Below, piece by piece: positions 1-7,584 of a stretch of 12,048 bases of DNA (the first letter of the stretch is position 1; the number at the start of each line of letters is the position of its first letter). The stretch spans positions 1 through 12,048 of the forward strand of contig JACQCB010000066.1 of the NCBI GenBank assembly GCA_016201805.1, written 5' to 3'. The position numbers were made by a program, and so were the translations under genes. Source of the stretch: Nitrospirota bacterium. GTDB taxonomy: Bacteria > Nitrospirota > Nitrospiria > Nitrospirales > Nitrospiraceae. The notes under the pieces were generated by a model. It saw only the letters and a list, made by a program, of their open reading frames with translations, did not search any database and was not told the DNA's origin.

Positions 1-389
1 CATTTACAGTAGGCCTCGGCATCCAACCAGCTCAATCCCACCGCCGGTCGATCTCCCGCAGCAACTACCGAATCGTCATCCCAAGCGGAAGGCGACGCAT
101 GTTTGGCGGCCCCCAGAAACTTGGCGTACCGGCCGATCGGCACCTCAAACTTGTCGATCGCGTATTGATCCAGATAGACCTTGTGTTCCGGCCGCTCATT
201 GCCGGCCCCGTCGTTGCTGCCCATGATAAAGGGCCCCTCCGGAATCACGACCATCGGAGCCCCGTCCTTTCCGGTCAGCTCGATCGGCGTTGCCGACAAC
301 ATCGAATTGGTCGGCGCTTCCCCGGCTCCCATGGCCAGAAGACCGGCCAGCAGCACCATCCCCTGCTTCGCTATGCATAAGAGTCGCAC
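1..389 (-). CDS. Formylglycine-generating enzyme (FGE/SUMF1) family protein, N-terminal part
   Basis: Partial: 129 residues are visible and the gene continues off the left edge. I chose the GTG start at 387-389 because GGAGG lies 6 bases upstream (396-400) and because it gives a signal-peptide-like N terminus: basic and short, with a hydrophobic stretch MVLLAGLLAMGAG at about residues 11-23. The family signature follows: APMVVIPEGPFIMGSNDG (44-61), ERPEHKVYLDQYAIDKFEV (66-84) and PAVGLSWLDAEAYC (115-128), which match the start of FGE-sulfatase domains. True FGEs oxidise a sulfatase cysteine to formylglycine, but many bacterial members have other or unknown roles. The catalytic cysteine region is C-terminal and outside the window, so activity cannot be judged. 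An ATG at 357-359 is an alternative start but would cut into the signal peptide. The protein is probably exported. It lies downstream of, and in the same direction as, the tRNA-Glu. Confidence 0.85.
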   Translation of the reverse strand, partial: MRLLCIAKQGMVLLAGLLAMGAGEAPTNSMLSATPIELTGKDGAPMVVIPEGPFIMGSNDGAGNERPEHKVYLDQYAIDKFEVPIGRYAKFLGAAKHASPSAWDDDSVVAAGDRPAVGLSWLDAEAYCK

Positions 390-395
390 GAACGC

Positions 396-400
396 CCTCC
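396..400 (-). promoter_or_regulatory. Shine-Dalgarno site deciding a GTG start
   Basis: On the minus strand this reads GGAGG, followed after 6 bases by GTG (387-389). It is the reason for choosing GTG over the internal ATG at 357-359 for the FGE-family gene. Confidence 0.6.
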
Positions 401-460
401 GGCTCCACGGAACCCTTCGATGACTTGTTGTGAGGATCGCCTGGGAGAACAACGAACGAA

Positions 461-538
461 TGGCGTCCCCAACGGGATTTGAACCCGTGTTGCCGGCTTG
501 AAAGGCCGGCGTCCTAGGCCAGGCTAGACGATGGGGAC
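461..538 (-). tRNA. tRNA-Glu (UUC)
   Basis: A complete cloverleaf can be read on the minus strand. The acceptor stem is GTCCCCA paired with TGGGGAC. The anticodon stem is CCGGC/GCCGG with the 7-base loop CTTTCAA, which gives anticodon TTC. The T arm contains GGTTCAAATCC. The discriminator base is G and the CCA tail is encoded (461-463). The gene is 78 bases long including CCA. It lies downstream of hypE on the same strand, about 136 bases away. Confidence 0.96.
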
Positions 539-586
539 GAACCGATCTTGCAATCAGTTATTCAGGCGCTTTTTGATTGCCACATT

Positions 587-612
587 CGCACGTGACTGAC
601 GCACGTGACTGA
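587..612. repeat. Perfect 13-base tandem duplication containing CACGTG twice
   Basis: The unit CGCACGTGACTGA occurs at 587-599 and again at 600-612 with no mismatch. Each copy holds the palindrome CACGTG (589-594 and 602-607), so the two palindromes are 13 bases apart centre to centre. The repeat sits between hypE and tRNA-Glu, just downstream of the possible tRNA promoter. It could be a chance duplication or a protein-binding site; the sequence alone does not tell. Confidence 0.8.
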
Positions 613-623
613 CTCGGGTGCGT

Positions 624-652
624 AGCATACCAGGTTGAAGTGAATTTGTGTA
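624..652 (-). promoter_or_regulatory. Possible sigma70 promoter for tRNA-Glu
   Basis: On the minus strand TACACA (647-652), a 17-base spacer and TATGCT (624-629) fit a -35/-10 pair, 4 of 6 matches each. TGG directly before the -10 gives an extended -10 (TGn). Transcription would begin near 617, about 80 bases before the tRNA, and run through the 13-base tandem repeat. This is a motif reading only. Confidence 0.35.
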
Positions 653-674
653 GTCTGAAATGAGAGGGACGGTG

Positions 675-1730
675 CTAACAGATCCTGGGCAATTGGTCGC
701 CGGAGAGAAGGTCCACGATACGATTGGTGCCTAACAGCGTGCGCAGGATAATCAGAGGCTCGTCCGATCCCGTCACCGTCCCGATCACCGAGGCGTTGTG
801 TGAGACCGCATGGCGGCGCAAGACCGCCAGCGCGGTCTCGGCCTGGGCCGGCGGCACGAAGGCCACGAACCGCCCTTCGTTGGCCACGTAGAGCGGGTCC
901 AGACCGAGGATTTCACAGCCCCCCCGCACCGGCTCCTGCACGGGAATCGACCGTTCTTCGATCGTCATCTCTACCTTCGCAGCCGTGGCGATTTCGTTGA
1001 GCGCGCTAGCCAGCCCTCCACGAGTCAGGTCGCGCAGGCAATGGACGTCCACGCCGCTGTGCAACAGGTCGGCGACGACGCCGTGAAGGGGGGCCGAGTC
1101 GCTTTCGATCCCGCCGCCGAATCCCAGCCCCTCCCGCATGCTGAGCACCGCCAGACCGTGCGCGCCGAGATCGCCGCTCACGAGGATCCGATCCCCGGCC
1201 TGCACACGGTGCGGGCCGACCATGACTCCCGGCGGCACGACCCCGATGCCGGCCGTGTTGATGAAGATGCCGTCCCCCTTGCCGCGATCCACCACCTTGG
1301 TGTCGCCGGTCACGAGCTGGACCTGCGTCTTACGCGCAGCCTCGGCCATGGAGTCCACGATCCGTTGCAACAGCTCCAGCGAGAACCCCTCCTCCAGGAT
1401 AAAGCCGACGCTCAAATACAGGGGCTTGGCGCCGCACATGGCCAGGTCGTTCACCGTGCCATAGACCGCCAGGCTGCCGATGTCGCCGCCGGGGAAAAAA
1501 AGCGGCTGCACGACATAGGAGTCGGTCGTAAAGGCCAGCCTCCCCGCCTCGACCGAGAACACCGCCCCGTCGTGCAGCTTCGCCAGGAGCGGATTGGCAA
1601 AGGCGGGCAGGAACACGTCGCCGATCAATTTCTGCATGAGACGCCCGCCCCCGCCATGCGCAAGGAGCACGTGTTGCCCGCTCGCCAGGGGCAGCGGACA
1701 GGAGACAGCCGGAGCGTCTTCACTCGCCAT
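675..1730 (-). CDS. hypE: Hydrogenase expression/formation protein HypE
   Basis: HypE (351 residues here, normal for the family) dehydrates the carbamoyl group that HypF places on its C-terminal cysteine. The thiocyanate formed supplies the cyanide ligands of the hydrogenase iron. The expected end, PRIC with the terminal Cys351, is present. Family blocks in order are LLAHGGGGRLMQKLI near the N terminus, FTTDSYVVQPLFFPGGD, VYGTVNDLAMCGAKP, VTGDTKVVDRGKGDG and LRDLTRGGLASALNEIA; this is the PurM/AIR-synthase-like ATP-binding fold. I chose the ATG at 1728-1730 because AGGAGG precedes it at the right spacing; in-frame codons upstream encode nothing family-like. The start overlaps the hypD stop by 11 bases. 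It is the last gene of the operon and no convincing terminator follows. Confidence 0.97.
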   Translation of the reverse strand: MASEDAPAVSCPLPLASGQHVLLAHGGGGRLMQKLIGDVFLPAFANPLLAKLHDGAVFSVEAGRLAFTTDSYVVQPLFFPGGDIGSLAVYGTVNDLAMCGAKPLYLSVGFILEEGFSLELLQRIVDSMAEAARKTQVQLVTGDTKVVDRGKGDGIFINTAGIGVVPPGVMVGPHRVQAGDRILVSGDLGAHGLAVLSMREGLGFGGGIESDSAPLHGVVADLLHSGVDVHCLRDLTRGGLASALNEIATAAKVEMTIEERSIPVQEPVRGGCEILGLDPLYVANEGRFVAFVPPAQAETALAVLRRHAVSHNASVIGTVTGSDEPLIILRTLLGTNRIVDLLSGDQLPRIC

Positions 1731-2850
1731 GGCGGACCTCCTGCAAGGAATCGGTTCTTCTCCGGTAGCGGAAGTAGGCCGCGCAGGCCCCCTCGGAGGA
1801 CACCATCGGCGCACCCAACGGCCTCTCCGGCGTACAGCGGATCCCGAACGCCGGACAGTCCGGCGGTTTCAAGAGTCCCTGGAGCACCAGCCCGCTCCGG
1901 CACTCGGCATCTTCCACGCCCCCCTCGCCCACCAGAGCCACGTCTCCCCCAAAGCGTTCAATGGCATCGAACTCGGCATAGGCGTGACGCAGGCGCAGCC
2001 CGCTCTGCGGAATCTCCCCGATCCCGCGCCAGGCCCTCGGCACCGGCTCGAAGACTTCGCGCAGGACGGCTTGCGCCTCCGGGTTGCCTTGCCGACGCAC
2101 CGATCGGGCATACTGGTTTTCCACTTCGGCCCGTCCGGCTTCCAATTGCCGCACCAGCAGCAAGACGCCTTCCAGAATATCCAGCGGCTCGAACCCCGTC
2201 ACAACGATGGGCACGCGATGACGCCGGACCAGCTCGTCATACTCCTTGCAACCCATCACCGTGCAGACGTGACCGGCGGCAAGAAACCCCTGGACCCGAT
2301 TCCCCGGAGCGTTCAGGATCGCCCCGATGGCTGGCGGCACCAACACGTGCGCGACCAGCAGGCTGAAATTCTTGACACCCAGGCGGCGGGCCTGCACCAC
2401 GGCGGCGGCGAAGGCCGGTGCGGTCGTCTCGAACCCCACGGCGAAGCAGATCACCTGACGATCCAGATGGGCTTGGGCCAGCGTCAGCGCGTCCAGCGGA
2501 GAATACACCACGCGCACGTCCCCTCCGGCCGCCTTCGCCGCGAAGAGATCCCGCACCGAACCGGGCACCCGCAACATGTCGCCGAACGAACAGAAGATCA
2601 CGCCGGGCAGCGAGGCCAGATGAATGGCTTGGTCGATAAGCCCCACCGGCGTGACGCAGACCGGACAGCCGGGACCGTGCACCAGAGTAAGACCGGGCGG
2701 AAACAGCGCATCCAATCCGAACCGCACGATGGCATGGGTTTGCCCGCCGCAGACCTCCATGACGGTCCAGGGACGCCGCACCGTGCGTCGGATGGCTTCC
2801 GACAAGGCGCGGGCGGCCTTGCTGTCGCGGAATTCCGTCACATATTTCAT
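1720..2850 (-). CDS. hypD: Hydrogenase formation protein HypD
   Basis: HypD (376 residues, full length) is the [4Fe-4S] scaffold protein that, with HypC, assembles the Fe(CN)2CO unit of the NiFe active site. Diagnostic motifs are EVCGGQTHAIVRFG (Cys34, His39) and LVHGPGCPVCVTP (Cys62, Cys65). Later come GFETTAPAFA, CTVMGCKEYDELV with VVTGFEPLDIL, and the cysteine-bearing C-terminal part (CRSGLVLQGLLKPPDC, then FGIRC and GACAAYFRYR). The ATG at 2848-2850 overlaps the hypC stop as ATGA, which points to translational coupling with its partner HypC. The C terminus overlaps the hypE start by 11 bases. Confidence 0.98.
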   Translation of the reverse strand: MKYVTEFRDSKAARALSEAIRRTVRRPWTVMEVCGGQTHAIVRFGLDALFPPGLTLVHGPGCPVCVTPVGLIDQAIHLASLPGVIFCSFGDMLRVPGSVRDLFAAKAAGGDVRVVYSPLDALTLAQAHLDRQVICFAVGFETTAPAFAAAVVQARRLGVKNFSLLVAHVLVPPAIGAILNAPGNRVQGFLAAGHVCTVMGCKEYDELVRRHRVPIVVTGFEPLDILEGVLLLVRQLEAGRAEVENQYARSVRRQGNPEAQAVLREVFEPVPRAWRGIGEIPQSGLRLRHAYAEFDAIERFGGDVALVGEGGVEDAECRSGLVLQGLLKPPDCPAFGIRCTPERPLGAPMVSSEGACAAYFRYRRRTDSLQEVRHGE

Positions 2851-3095
2851 GGAGCGGACTCCTCCGGCTCGCCCAGTTCGCCCAGCGCTGCAAACGCGTC
2901 CAGACTCCGTTGAGCGGCTTCCTCGTCCAGCTTGCTGATGGCAAATCCGACATGGACGATCACGTAGTCGCCGACCCTCGCCTCCGGTACCAAGACGAGC
3001 GAGACGTCCTTCGTCACTCCTCCGAAAGACACCGTCGCGGTGAGGAGCGGCCCCTCTTCAATATGGAGCACTCGTCCCGGCACAGCCAAACACAT
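2847..3095 (-). CDS. hypC: Hydrogenase assembly chaperone HypC/HupF family
   Basis: An 82-residue protein with the invariant N terminus MCLAVPG. Cys2 is the residue that in HypC binds the iron fragment and contacts the hydrogenase large-subunit precursor. The rest fits the small beta-barrel family: FGGVTKDVSLVLVPEARVGDYVIVHVGFAISKLDEEAA in parts, then an acidic, Ala/Glu-rich tail. It starts 28 bases after hypF ends and overlaps hypD by 4 bases. AAGGGAG lies upstream of the ATG at a somewhat long distance. HypC works with HypD and carries the Fe(CN)2CO group to HydA. Confidence 0.96.
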   Translation of the reverse strand: MCLAVPGRVLHIEEGPLLTATVSFGGVTKDVSLVLVPEARVGDYVIVHVGFAISKLDEEAAQRSLDAFAALGELGEPEESAP

Positions 3096-3123
3096 CGTGA
3101 GCCCTGTCTCCCTTAGCAGACTG

Positions 3124-5454
3124 TCAAATCGTCGTGAAGGCGGCCACCATCGCCTGCCCCAATGACAACCCGCCGTCGTTGGGCGGGACCAGCCGATGCG
3201 TATAGACGCTGTACCCGGCCCGTTCCAGACGGGAACGGGCGAGGCGGGCCAAGAGATCGTTCTGGAAGCATCCGCCGGTCAACACCACGCGGGACAAACC
3301 GGCCAGCGCCGCCATCCGCACGATCACGTCCGCCAACGCGTCGTGAAACTTGTAGGCCACGCACTCCACCGATTCCCCGTTCCGTCTATCGCGCAGAATC
3401 CCTTGCACCATCGGCCGCCAATCCGCCACCCAGCCAGGAACAGCCCCCGCAATGCCGTCATCGAATAGCAGGGACACGGTATAGGGCTCGCCAGTCCTGT
3501 GAGTCTCCAGATACCGTGCTGCGGCAAACTCGACCGCCATGGCCGCCTGGCCCTCGAAGGTGGCGACCTGACACAACCCCAGCAGCGAAGCCGTCGCATC
3601 AAATAGGCGCCCCGTACTCGTCGTCCGCAGCGTTGCGCCGCCATTTTTCAGCAGCCTGGTGATGGCCTCCCGCCCCTCCTTCCAGGCCTGCCATTGAGGT
3701 TGGTCCCACTCCTGGGCCGCCTCGCCCAGCGTTTCCCATAGAACGGCAAGGGCCGAGCGTCTCGGCTCCCGCATGCTCTGCTCCCCGCCAGACATAGGAA
3801 ATGGGTGCCAATGGCCGAGCCGACACACCCGTTCGTATCCCCCGACCAGAAATTCTCCGCCCCATACCGTCCCGTCCAGGCCATAGCCTGACCCGTCCCA
3901 AGCCACGCCAAACACGTCCCCCGTCAGCCCATGCTCGGCCATACAGGCTGCGACATGTGCATGGTGATGCTGCACCGGCACCAGCGTGACCGACAATTCT
4001 CTGGCCAGTTCGAGGGCGAAGCGCGTGGACCGATAGTCCGGATGCAGGTCGCAGGCGATCTTCTGAGGACGGACATCGAGCAAGCGTTGCAGATCTTGCA
4101 CTGCTTGCCGAAAGGCGTCATAGGCTTCGAGCGTGGAGAGGTCGCCCAGATGTTGGCTGAGCACCACCCGATCGTCCAGAGTCAGCGCCACCGTATTCTT
4201 CAGATGGCCCCCGACCGCCAGGATCGGCGGCAAGGAACGTCCTTGTGGCAGAGCCTCCGTGAGACGGATGGGCGTCGGGGCATAGCCTCGAGCGCGTCTC
4301 ACCATCTGCACCGTCGTGCCCGCAACGCGCAGGACCGAATCGTCCACCGGTCTGGCAATCGGGCGATCGTGGACGAGAAAACCGTCGGCGATCCCTCCGA
4401 GCCTGACCAACGCCTCCCGCTCGTCGATCACGATCGGCTCCTCCGAGCGATTGCCGCTCGTGGCCACCATAGGACCCTGCCATCTATCCATGAGCAAGTG
4501 ATGCAGCGGCGTAGACGGCAGCAGGGCCCCGACGTAGGGATTGTCCGGCGCGACCGCATCTACTAGAGAAGCTCCGGGCAACCGCCGCAGAAGCACGATC
4601 GGCGCCTGCGGAGAGGTCAGCAGCGCTTGCTCGGCCTCGGACACAGCGCACATGCTCCTCAAGGCGTCAAGGGATGGAAACAGCACGGCAAAAGGCTTGT
4701 GTGGCCGCTGCTTGCGGTCGCGCAGCCGTTGCACTGCCGTTTCGGATAACGCATCGCACCAGAGCTGACACCCGCCGAGCCCCTTCACCGCCACGATCCC
4801 GCCGTTACGCAGAATCCGGCAAGCCTCTTCCAACGCCGCCTCGCCGACAGCACGGGTGACGCCTTCGACATCCCACAGCGCGACCTGCGGTCCGCAGTTC
4901 GGACAGGCCAGGGTCTCGGCACGAAACCGCCGATCGGCGACCGCATCGTATTCCGTCCGGCATTGGGCACAGAGAGGGAATCGGGCCATCGTCGTGGCGG
5001 GACGGTCATAAGGCATGTCGGTGACGATGCTGAACCGGGGGCCGCATTGCGTGCAGGTGAGGAAGGGATAGCGAAAGCGGCGATCCTCCGGATCGCGCAT
5101 CTCGCGCAGACAGTCGGCGCAGGTCGCCCAATCGGCCGGGACCACGGCGCGGGTCGGTCCCTCCTCGCCGCTGTTGCGTATGGCAAAGACCGTCACTCCT
5201 TCGGACGGGACCGTCTGCGTGGACGCCACCTCAACGACCGCTGACGGCGGCGCGTCCGACGTGAGCCGGCGGACAAAGCTCTGGACGGTCTCCCCCTCCC
5301 CCTCGACTTCCACGACAACGCCCTGCGGAGTATTGGCCACCCAACCACCCAGCCCCAGCTTGGTCGCAAGCCGATAGGCAAACGGCCGAAAACCAACGCC
5401 CTGCACCCTGCCCGCAAGCTTCAGGCGGAGTCTGAGGGACTCCTGGGTCCTCAT
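3124..5454 (-). CDS. hypF: Carbamoyltransferase HypF
   Basis: HypF (776 residues, full length) uses carbamoyl phosphate and ATP to carbamoylate the terminal cysteine of HypE, the first step of cyanide ligand synthesis. All four expected parts are present in order. An acylphosphatase domain lies at about 8-95 (GRVQGVGFRPFAYRLA, Arg23, Asn41). Two zinc-binding modules follow with paired cysteines C112/C115, C134/C137, C162/C165 and C184/C187. A YrdC-like domain lies at about 205-390 (RKQRPHKPFAVLFP, ATSGNRSEEP). A Kae1-like carbamoyltransferase domain lies at about 410-776, with HHHAH at 496-500, DGSGYG at 520-525, GGCFQN at 727-732 and NDGG at 759-762. The ATG overlaps the hypA stop as ATGA. 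Nothing is missing or broken. Confidence 0.98.
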   Translation of the reverse strand: MRTQESLRLRLKLAGRVQGVGFRPFAYRLATKLGLGGWVANTPQGVVVEVEGEGETVQSFVRRLTSDAPPSAVVEVASTQTVPSEGVTVFAIRNSGEEGPTRAVVPADWATCADCLREMRDPEDRRFRYPFLTCTQCGPRFSIVTDMPYDRPATTMARFPLCAQCRTEYDAVADRRFRAETLACPNCGPQVALWDVEGVTRAVGEAALEEACRILRNGGIVAVKGLGGCQLWCDALSETAVQRLRDRKQRPHKPFAVLFPSLDALRSMCAVSEAEQALLTSPQAPIVLLRRLPGASLVDAVAPDNPYVGALLPSTPLHHLLMDRWQGPMVATSGNRSEEPIVIDEREALVRLGGIADGFLVHDRPIARPVDDSVLRVAGTTVQMVRRARGYAPTPIRLTEALPQGRSLPPILAVGGHLKNTVALTLDDRVVLSQHLGDLSTLEAYDAFRQAVQDLQRLLDVRPQKIACDLHPDYRSTRFALELARELSVTLVPVQHHHAHVAACMAEHGLTGDVFGVAWDGSGYGLDGTVWGGEFLVGGYERVCRLGHWHPFPMSGGEQSMREPRRSALAVLWETLGEAAQEWDQPQWQAWKEGREAITRLLKNGGATLRTTSTGRLFDATASLLGLCQVATFEGQAAMAVEFAAARYLETHRTGEPYTVSLLFDDGIAGAVPGWVADWRPMVQGILRDRRNGESVECVAYKFHDALADVIVRMAALAGLSRVVLTGGCFQNDLLARLARSRLERAGYSVYTHRLVPPNDGGLSLGQAMVAAFTTI

Positions 5455-5807
5455 TCCGCCACCTCAATGCCGACTACCGCGACCTCCGGCACATCCGGAA
5501 TCTCCAGCGTCGGGGTTTCGCACGTCGGGCAGGTCAGCGTCGACCCGTCCCACTCATGCTGCGCGCCGCAGGCCTGGCACCGGGCCAGGGTCGCGACAGG
5601 GAGCACCTCCAGCCTTGCCTGTGCCACAGACGTCCCCTGGGCTGCCAGCGCAAACGAGGCCTGTAAGGACGCGGCATCATGGCCGTGCAAATGCGACCCC
5701 CTACGGACTTGCAGGCGAACGGTCACCGGTCTGGCGCCGGGACACTCCTCCTCCAACCGCGCCTCGACCAGCTGGACCAGTTTGCTCAGAAGATGGAATT
5801 CATGCAT
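5451..5807 (-). CDS. hypA: Hydrogenase nickel-incorporation protein HypA
   Basis: HypA (118 residues, normal length) binds nickel and helps insert it into the hydrogenase large subunit. The protein must begin MHEF, because the family's nickel-binding residues are the N terminus, His2 and Glu3; this fixes the ATG at 5805-5807, although the frame stays open upstream. The structural zinc site is visible as C77xxC80 and C93xxC96 (ARCQACGAQHEW, TCPTCETP). The start overlaps the end of the endopeptidase gene by 8 bases, and the stop overlaps the hypF start as ATGA. HypA usually works with the GTPase HypB, which is not encoded in this window. Confidence 0.96.
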   Translation of the reverse strand: MHEFHLLSKLVQLVEARLEEECPGARPVTVRLQVRRGSHLHGHDAASLQASFALAAQGTSVAQARLEVLPVATLARCQACGAQHEWDGSTLTCPTCETPTLEIPDVPEVAVVGIEVAE

Positions 5808-6264
5808 GGGTCGTTGCCTCGAGGTCCCGCAGCACCTGCGCCGCCACAGGATCGACGGCCCCGGCCACGGCCGGCGACAGCGCCTCGCCCTCGCGCAAAT
5901 CGACGGCTTCAATACCGTAAACGATCACCTGCGGCGGCAACCGGCCCAGCGCGCGTCCCAGCTCAAGGATGTCCACCACGTTCAGGGCATGTGTGGAAGA
6001 AGGGAACAGCCATGCGCCGATACTCGCGGTCGAGGCATCGAAACGATGGATCGTACCGGCCGGCCGGCCGCTCCTGGCCGCATCGATCAGGACCACCTGC
6101 CTGGCCCCCTCGATCCACTCAAGCAGGTCAAGGCTCCCCGCCCCGCCCTCGATCACCTCCACCTGGCGGCCCACCCGCCCCCGCAGAGAACGGGCGACGT
6201 GAAGCCCCACCGCATCGTCTCCCCTGAGCCAGTTGCCAAGCCCGATCACTCGCACAGGAAGCAT
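5800..6264 (-). CDS. Hydrogenase maturation endopeptidase (HybD/HycI family)
   Basis: A 154-residue protease that trims the C-terminal tail of the nickel-loaded large subunit. The N terminus GLGNWLRGDDAVG is the family signature. By alignment from memory with HybD, the nickel-sensing residues are Asp17, Asp61 (VVLIDAA) and His92 (SSTHALNV). The ATG at 6262-6264 has GAGGGTGG a few bases upstream, in the 10-base gap after hydA. Position directly after hydA fits a dedicated protease for HydA, whose tail after DPCISCAAH needs removal. The exact family name (HyaD, HybD, HycI, HoxW) cannot be fixed from the sequence alone, so no symbol is given. Confidence 0.95.
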   Translation of the reverse strand: MLPVRVIGLGNWLRGDDAVGLHVARSLRGRVGRQVEVIEGGAGSLDLLEWIEGARQVVLIDAARSGRPAGTIHRFDASTASIGAWLFPSSTHALNVVDILELGRALGRLPPQVIVYGIEAVDLREGEALSPAVAGAVDPVAAQVLRDLEATTHA

Positions 6265-6274
6265 GGCGCCACCC

Positions 6275-7576
6275 TCACACGTGAATCACATCCAACCGGA
6301 GAAAATGCGCGGCGCACGAGATGCAGGGATCGTAACAACGGATCACTCGTTCGCAGGACAGCGCCGCTTGCTTGTCGGGAAGCGACAGGACCCGCGGCGC
6401 ATAGGCGCGGAGATCGTCCTCGATGCGGCGCTGGTTCTGCGACGTCGGCGGGATGATCTTCGCTTCGCGGACCAGCCCTTGCTCATCGACCACGTACCGA
6501 TGGTAGAGGATGCCACGCGGCGCTTCCGTACAGGCCGTGCCGGTCCCGGCCCGCACCGTCACGGGCACCGACGGCGAGGACGGCGGGTCATACCGCTCGA
6601 TCAGACGAAGCGCTTCCTCGATCGCATACAGGATCTCGACCGCCCGGGCCACGATGGCATGGAAGGGATTGCGGATCGGCAGGCTCAATCCCGTGCCCGC
6701 GAAGGCCTCTCTGGCCAGCGGCGACAGCCGGTCGTAATTCTGATTCACACGCGCCATCGGTCCGACCAGGTAGGACGCGCCGTTCAACGTGCAATGCAAG
6801 GCGGTCGAATGGGGCACTTGCGCCTCCACAAAATGGGCTTCGAACTCGCGCGACGGGATGTGCAGTCCCCGACTGGAGGTCACAGACCCCTCGTTGAACG
6901 GATAGTCGTTCGAGGGCGTCAGCGCCACGAAGGTATAGTCCTGGACCAAGTCAGGAAACTCGAACCCGGCCACCCAGCGCACCGTCTCCACCGCCGCGTC
7001 ACGGGCCCAGAGCAGGTCTTCGTGAAGGGCAGCCAGGTCGCGCCGCAGGGGCACACGCGAGAACCCGCCGACCCGCACGGACACCGGATGGACCGAGCGA
7101 CCGCCGAGCAGGGTCATGAGTCGGTTGCCCGCCTTTTTGATCCGAAGGCCGCGCGGGACGAGGTCCGGGTGGTCCTTGGCCATCACAATGGCGCTGTCAT
7201 AGCCGAGGAAGTCCGGCGCGTGCAGCATGTACACGTGCAAGGCATGGCTTTCGATCCACTCGCCGCAGTAGAGGAGCCGTCGCAGGTCCCGCAACGGCCC
7301 CTCCACGCGCGTGCCGAAGATCTGCTCCAGCGCATGCACCGCGCTCATTTGATAGGCCACCGGACAAATCCCGCAGATCCGCGCGACAAGGTCCGGGACT
7401 TCTTCATAATGCCGCCCCTGCAAAAAGGCTTCGAAGAAGCGCGGCGGCTCAAAGATTTTCAACTCGACGTCGCGGACCTCCCCGTTCTGGACGGTCAGGC
7501 GCAGCGCGCCCTCGCCTTCCACGCGCGCGACCAGGTCCACCGCGATCGTTCTCGTCTTGCGTTTCTGTTCCGCCAT
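6275..7576 (-). CDS. hydA: Group 3b [NiFe] hydrogenase, large (alpha) subunit HydA
   Basis: This catalytic subunit (433 residues) holds the NiFe(CN)2CO centre that splits or forms H2. Nickel ligands are the N-terminal pair in ARICGICPVAYQ (Cys68, Cys71) and the C-terminal pair in DPCISCAAH (Cys418, Cys421). The predicted cleavage point is after His424, which would release a 9-residue tail (FLRLDVIHV). The size, the partner subunits and the sequence RVEGEGALRLTV near the N terminus fit group 3 cytoplasmic enzymes; the HydG and HydB partners narrow this to 3b. I chose the ATG at 7574-7576, preceded by GAGGAGCGGG. A GTG at 7589-7591 would add five residues. Residue 75 is Tyr in the CxxCxxxH region where many hydrogenases have His. 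The gene sits 32 bases after hydD, with a heptamer repeat in the gap. Confidence 0.97.
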   Translation of the reverse strand: MAEQKRKTRTIAVDLVARVEGEGALRLTVQNGEVRDVELKIFEPPRFFEAFLQGRHYEEVPDLVARICGICPVAYQMSAVHALEQIFGTRVEGPLRDLRRLLYCGEWIESHALHVYMLHAPDFLGYDSAIVMAKDHPDLVPRGLRIKKAGNRLMTLLGGRSVHPVSVRVGGFSRVPLRRDLAALHEDLLWARDAAVETVRWVAGFEFPDLVQDYTFVALTPSNDYPFNEGSVTSSRGLHIPSREFEAHFVEAQVPHSTALHCTLNGASYLVGPMARVNQNYDRLSPLAREAFAGTGLSLPIRNPFHAIVARAVEILYAIEEALRLIERYDPPSSPSVPVTVRAGTGTACTEAPRGILYHRYVVDEQGLVREAKIIPPTSQNQRRIEDDLRAYAPRVLSLPDKQAALSCERVIRCYDPCISCAAHFLRLDVIHV

Positions 7577-7584
7577 CCCGCTCC

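Noticed and set aside
550..580. Inverted repeat GCAATCA/TGATTGC as terminator of the hyp operon
   Set aside because: The arms are 7 bases with a 17-base loop, AT-rich, and no T-run follows on the minus strand.
810..2366. Long plus-strand open frame opposite hypE and hypD
   Set aside because: It is antisense to two genes with strong family motifs. Its translation is Arg/Pro/His-rich without any recognisable domain, as expected for the complement of GC-rich codons.
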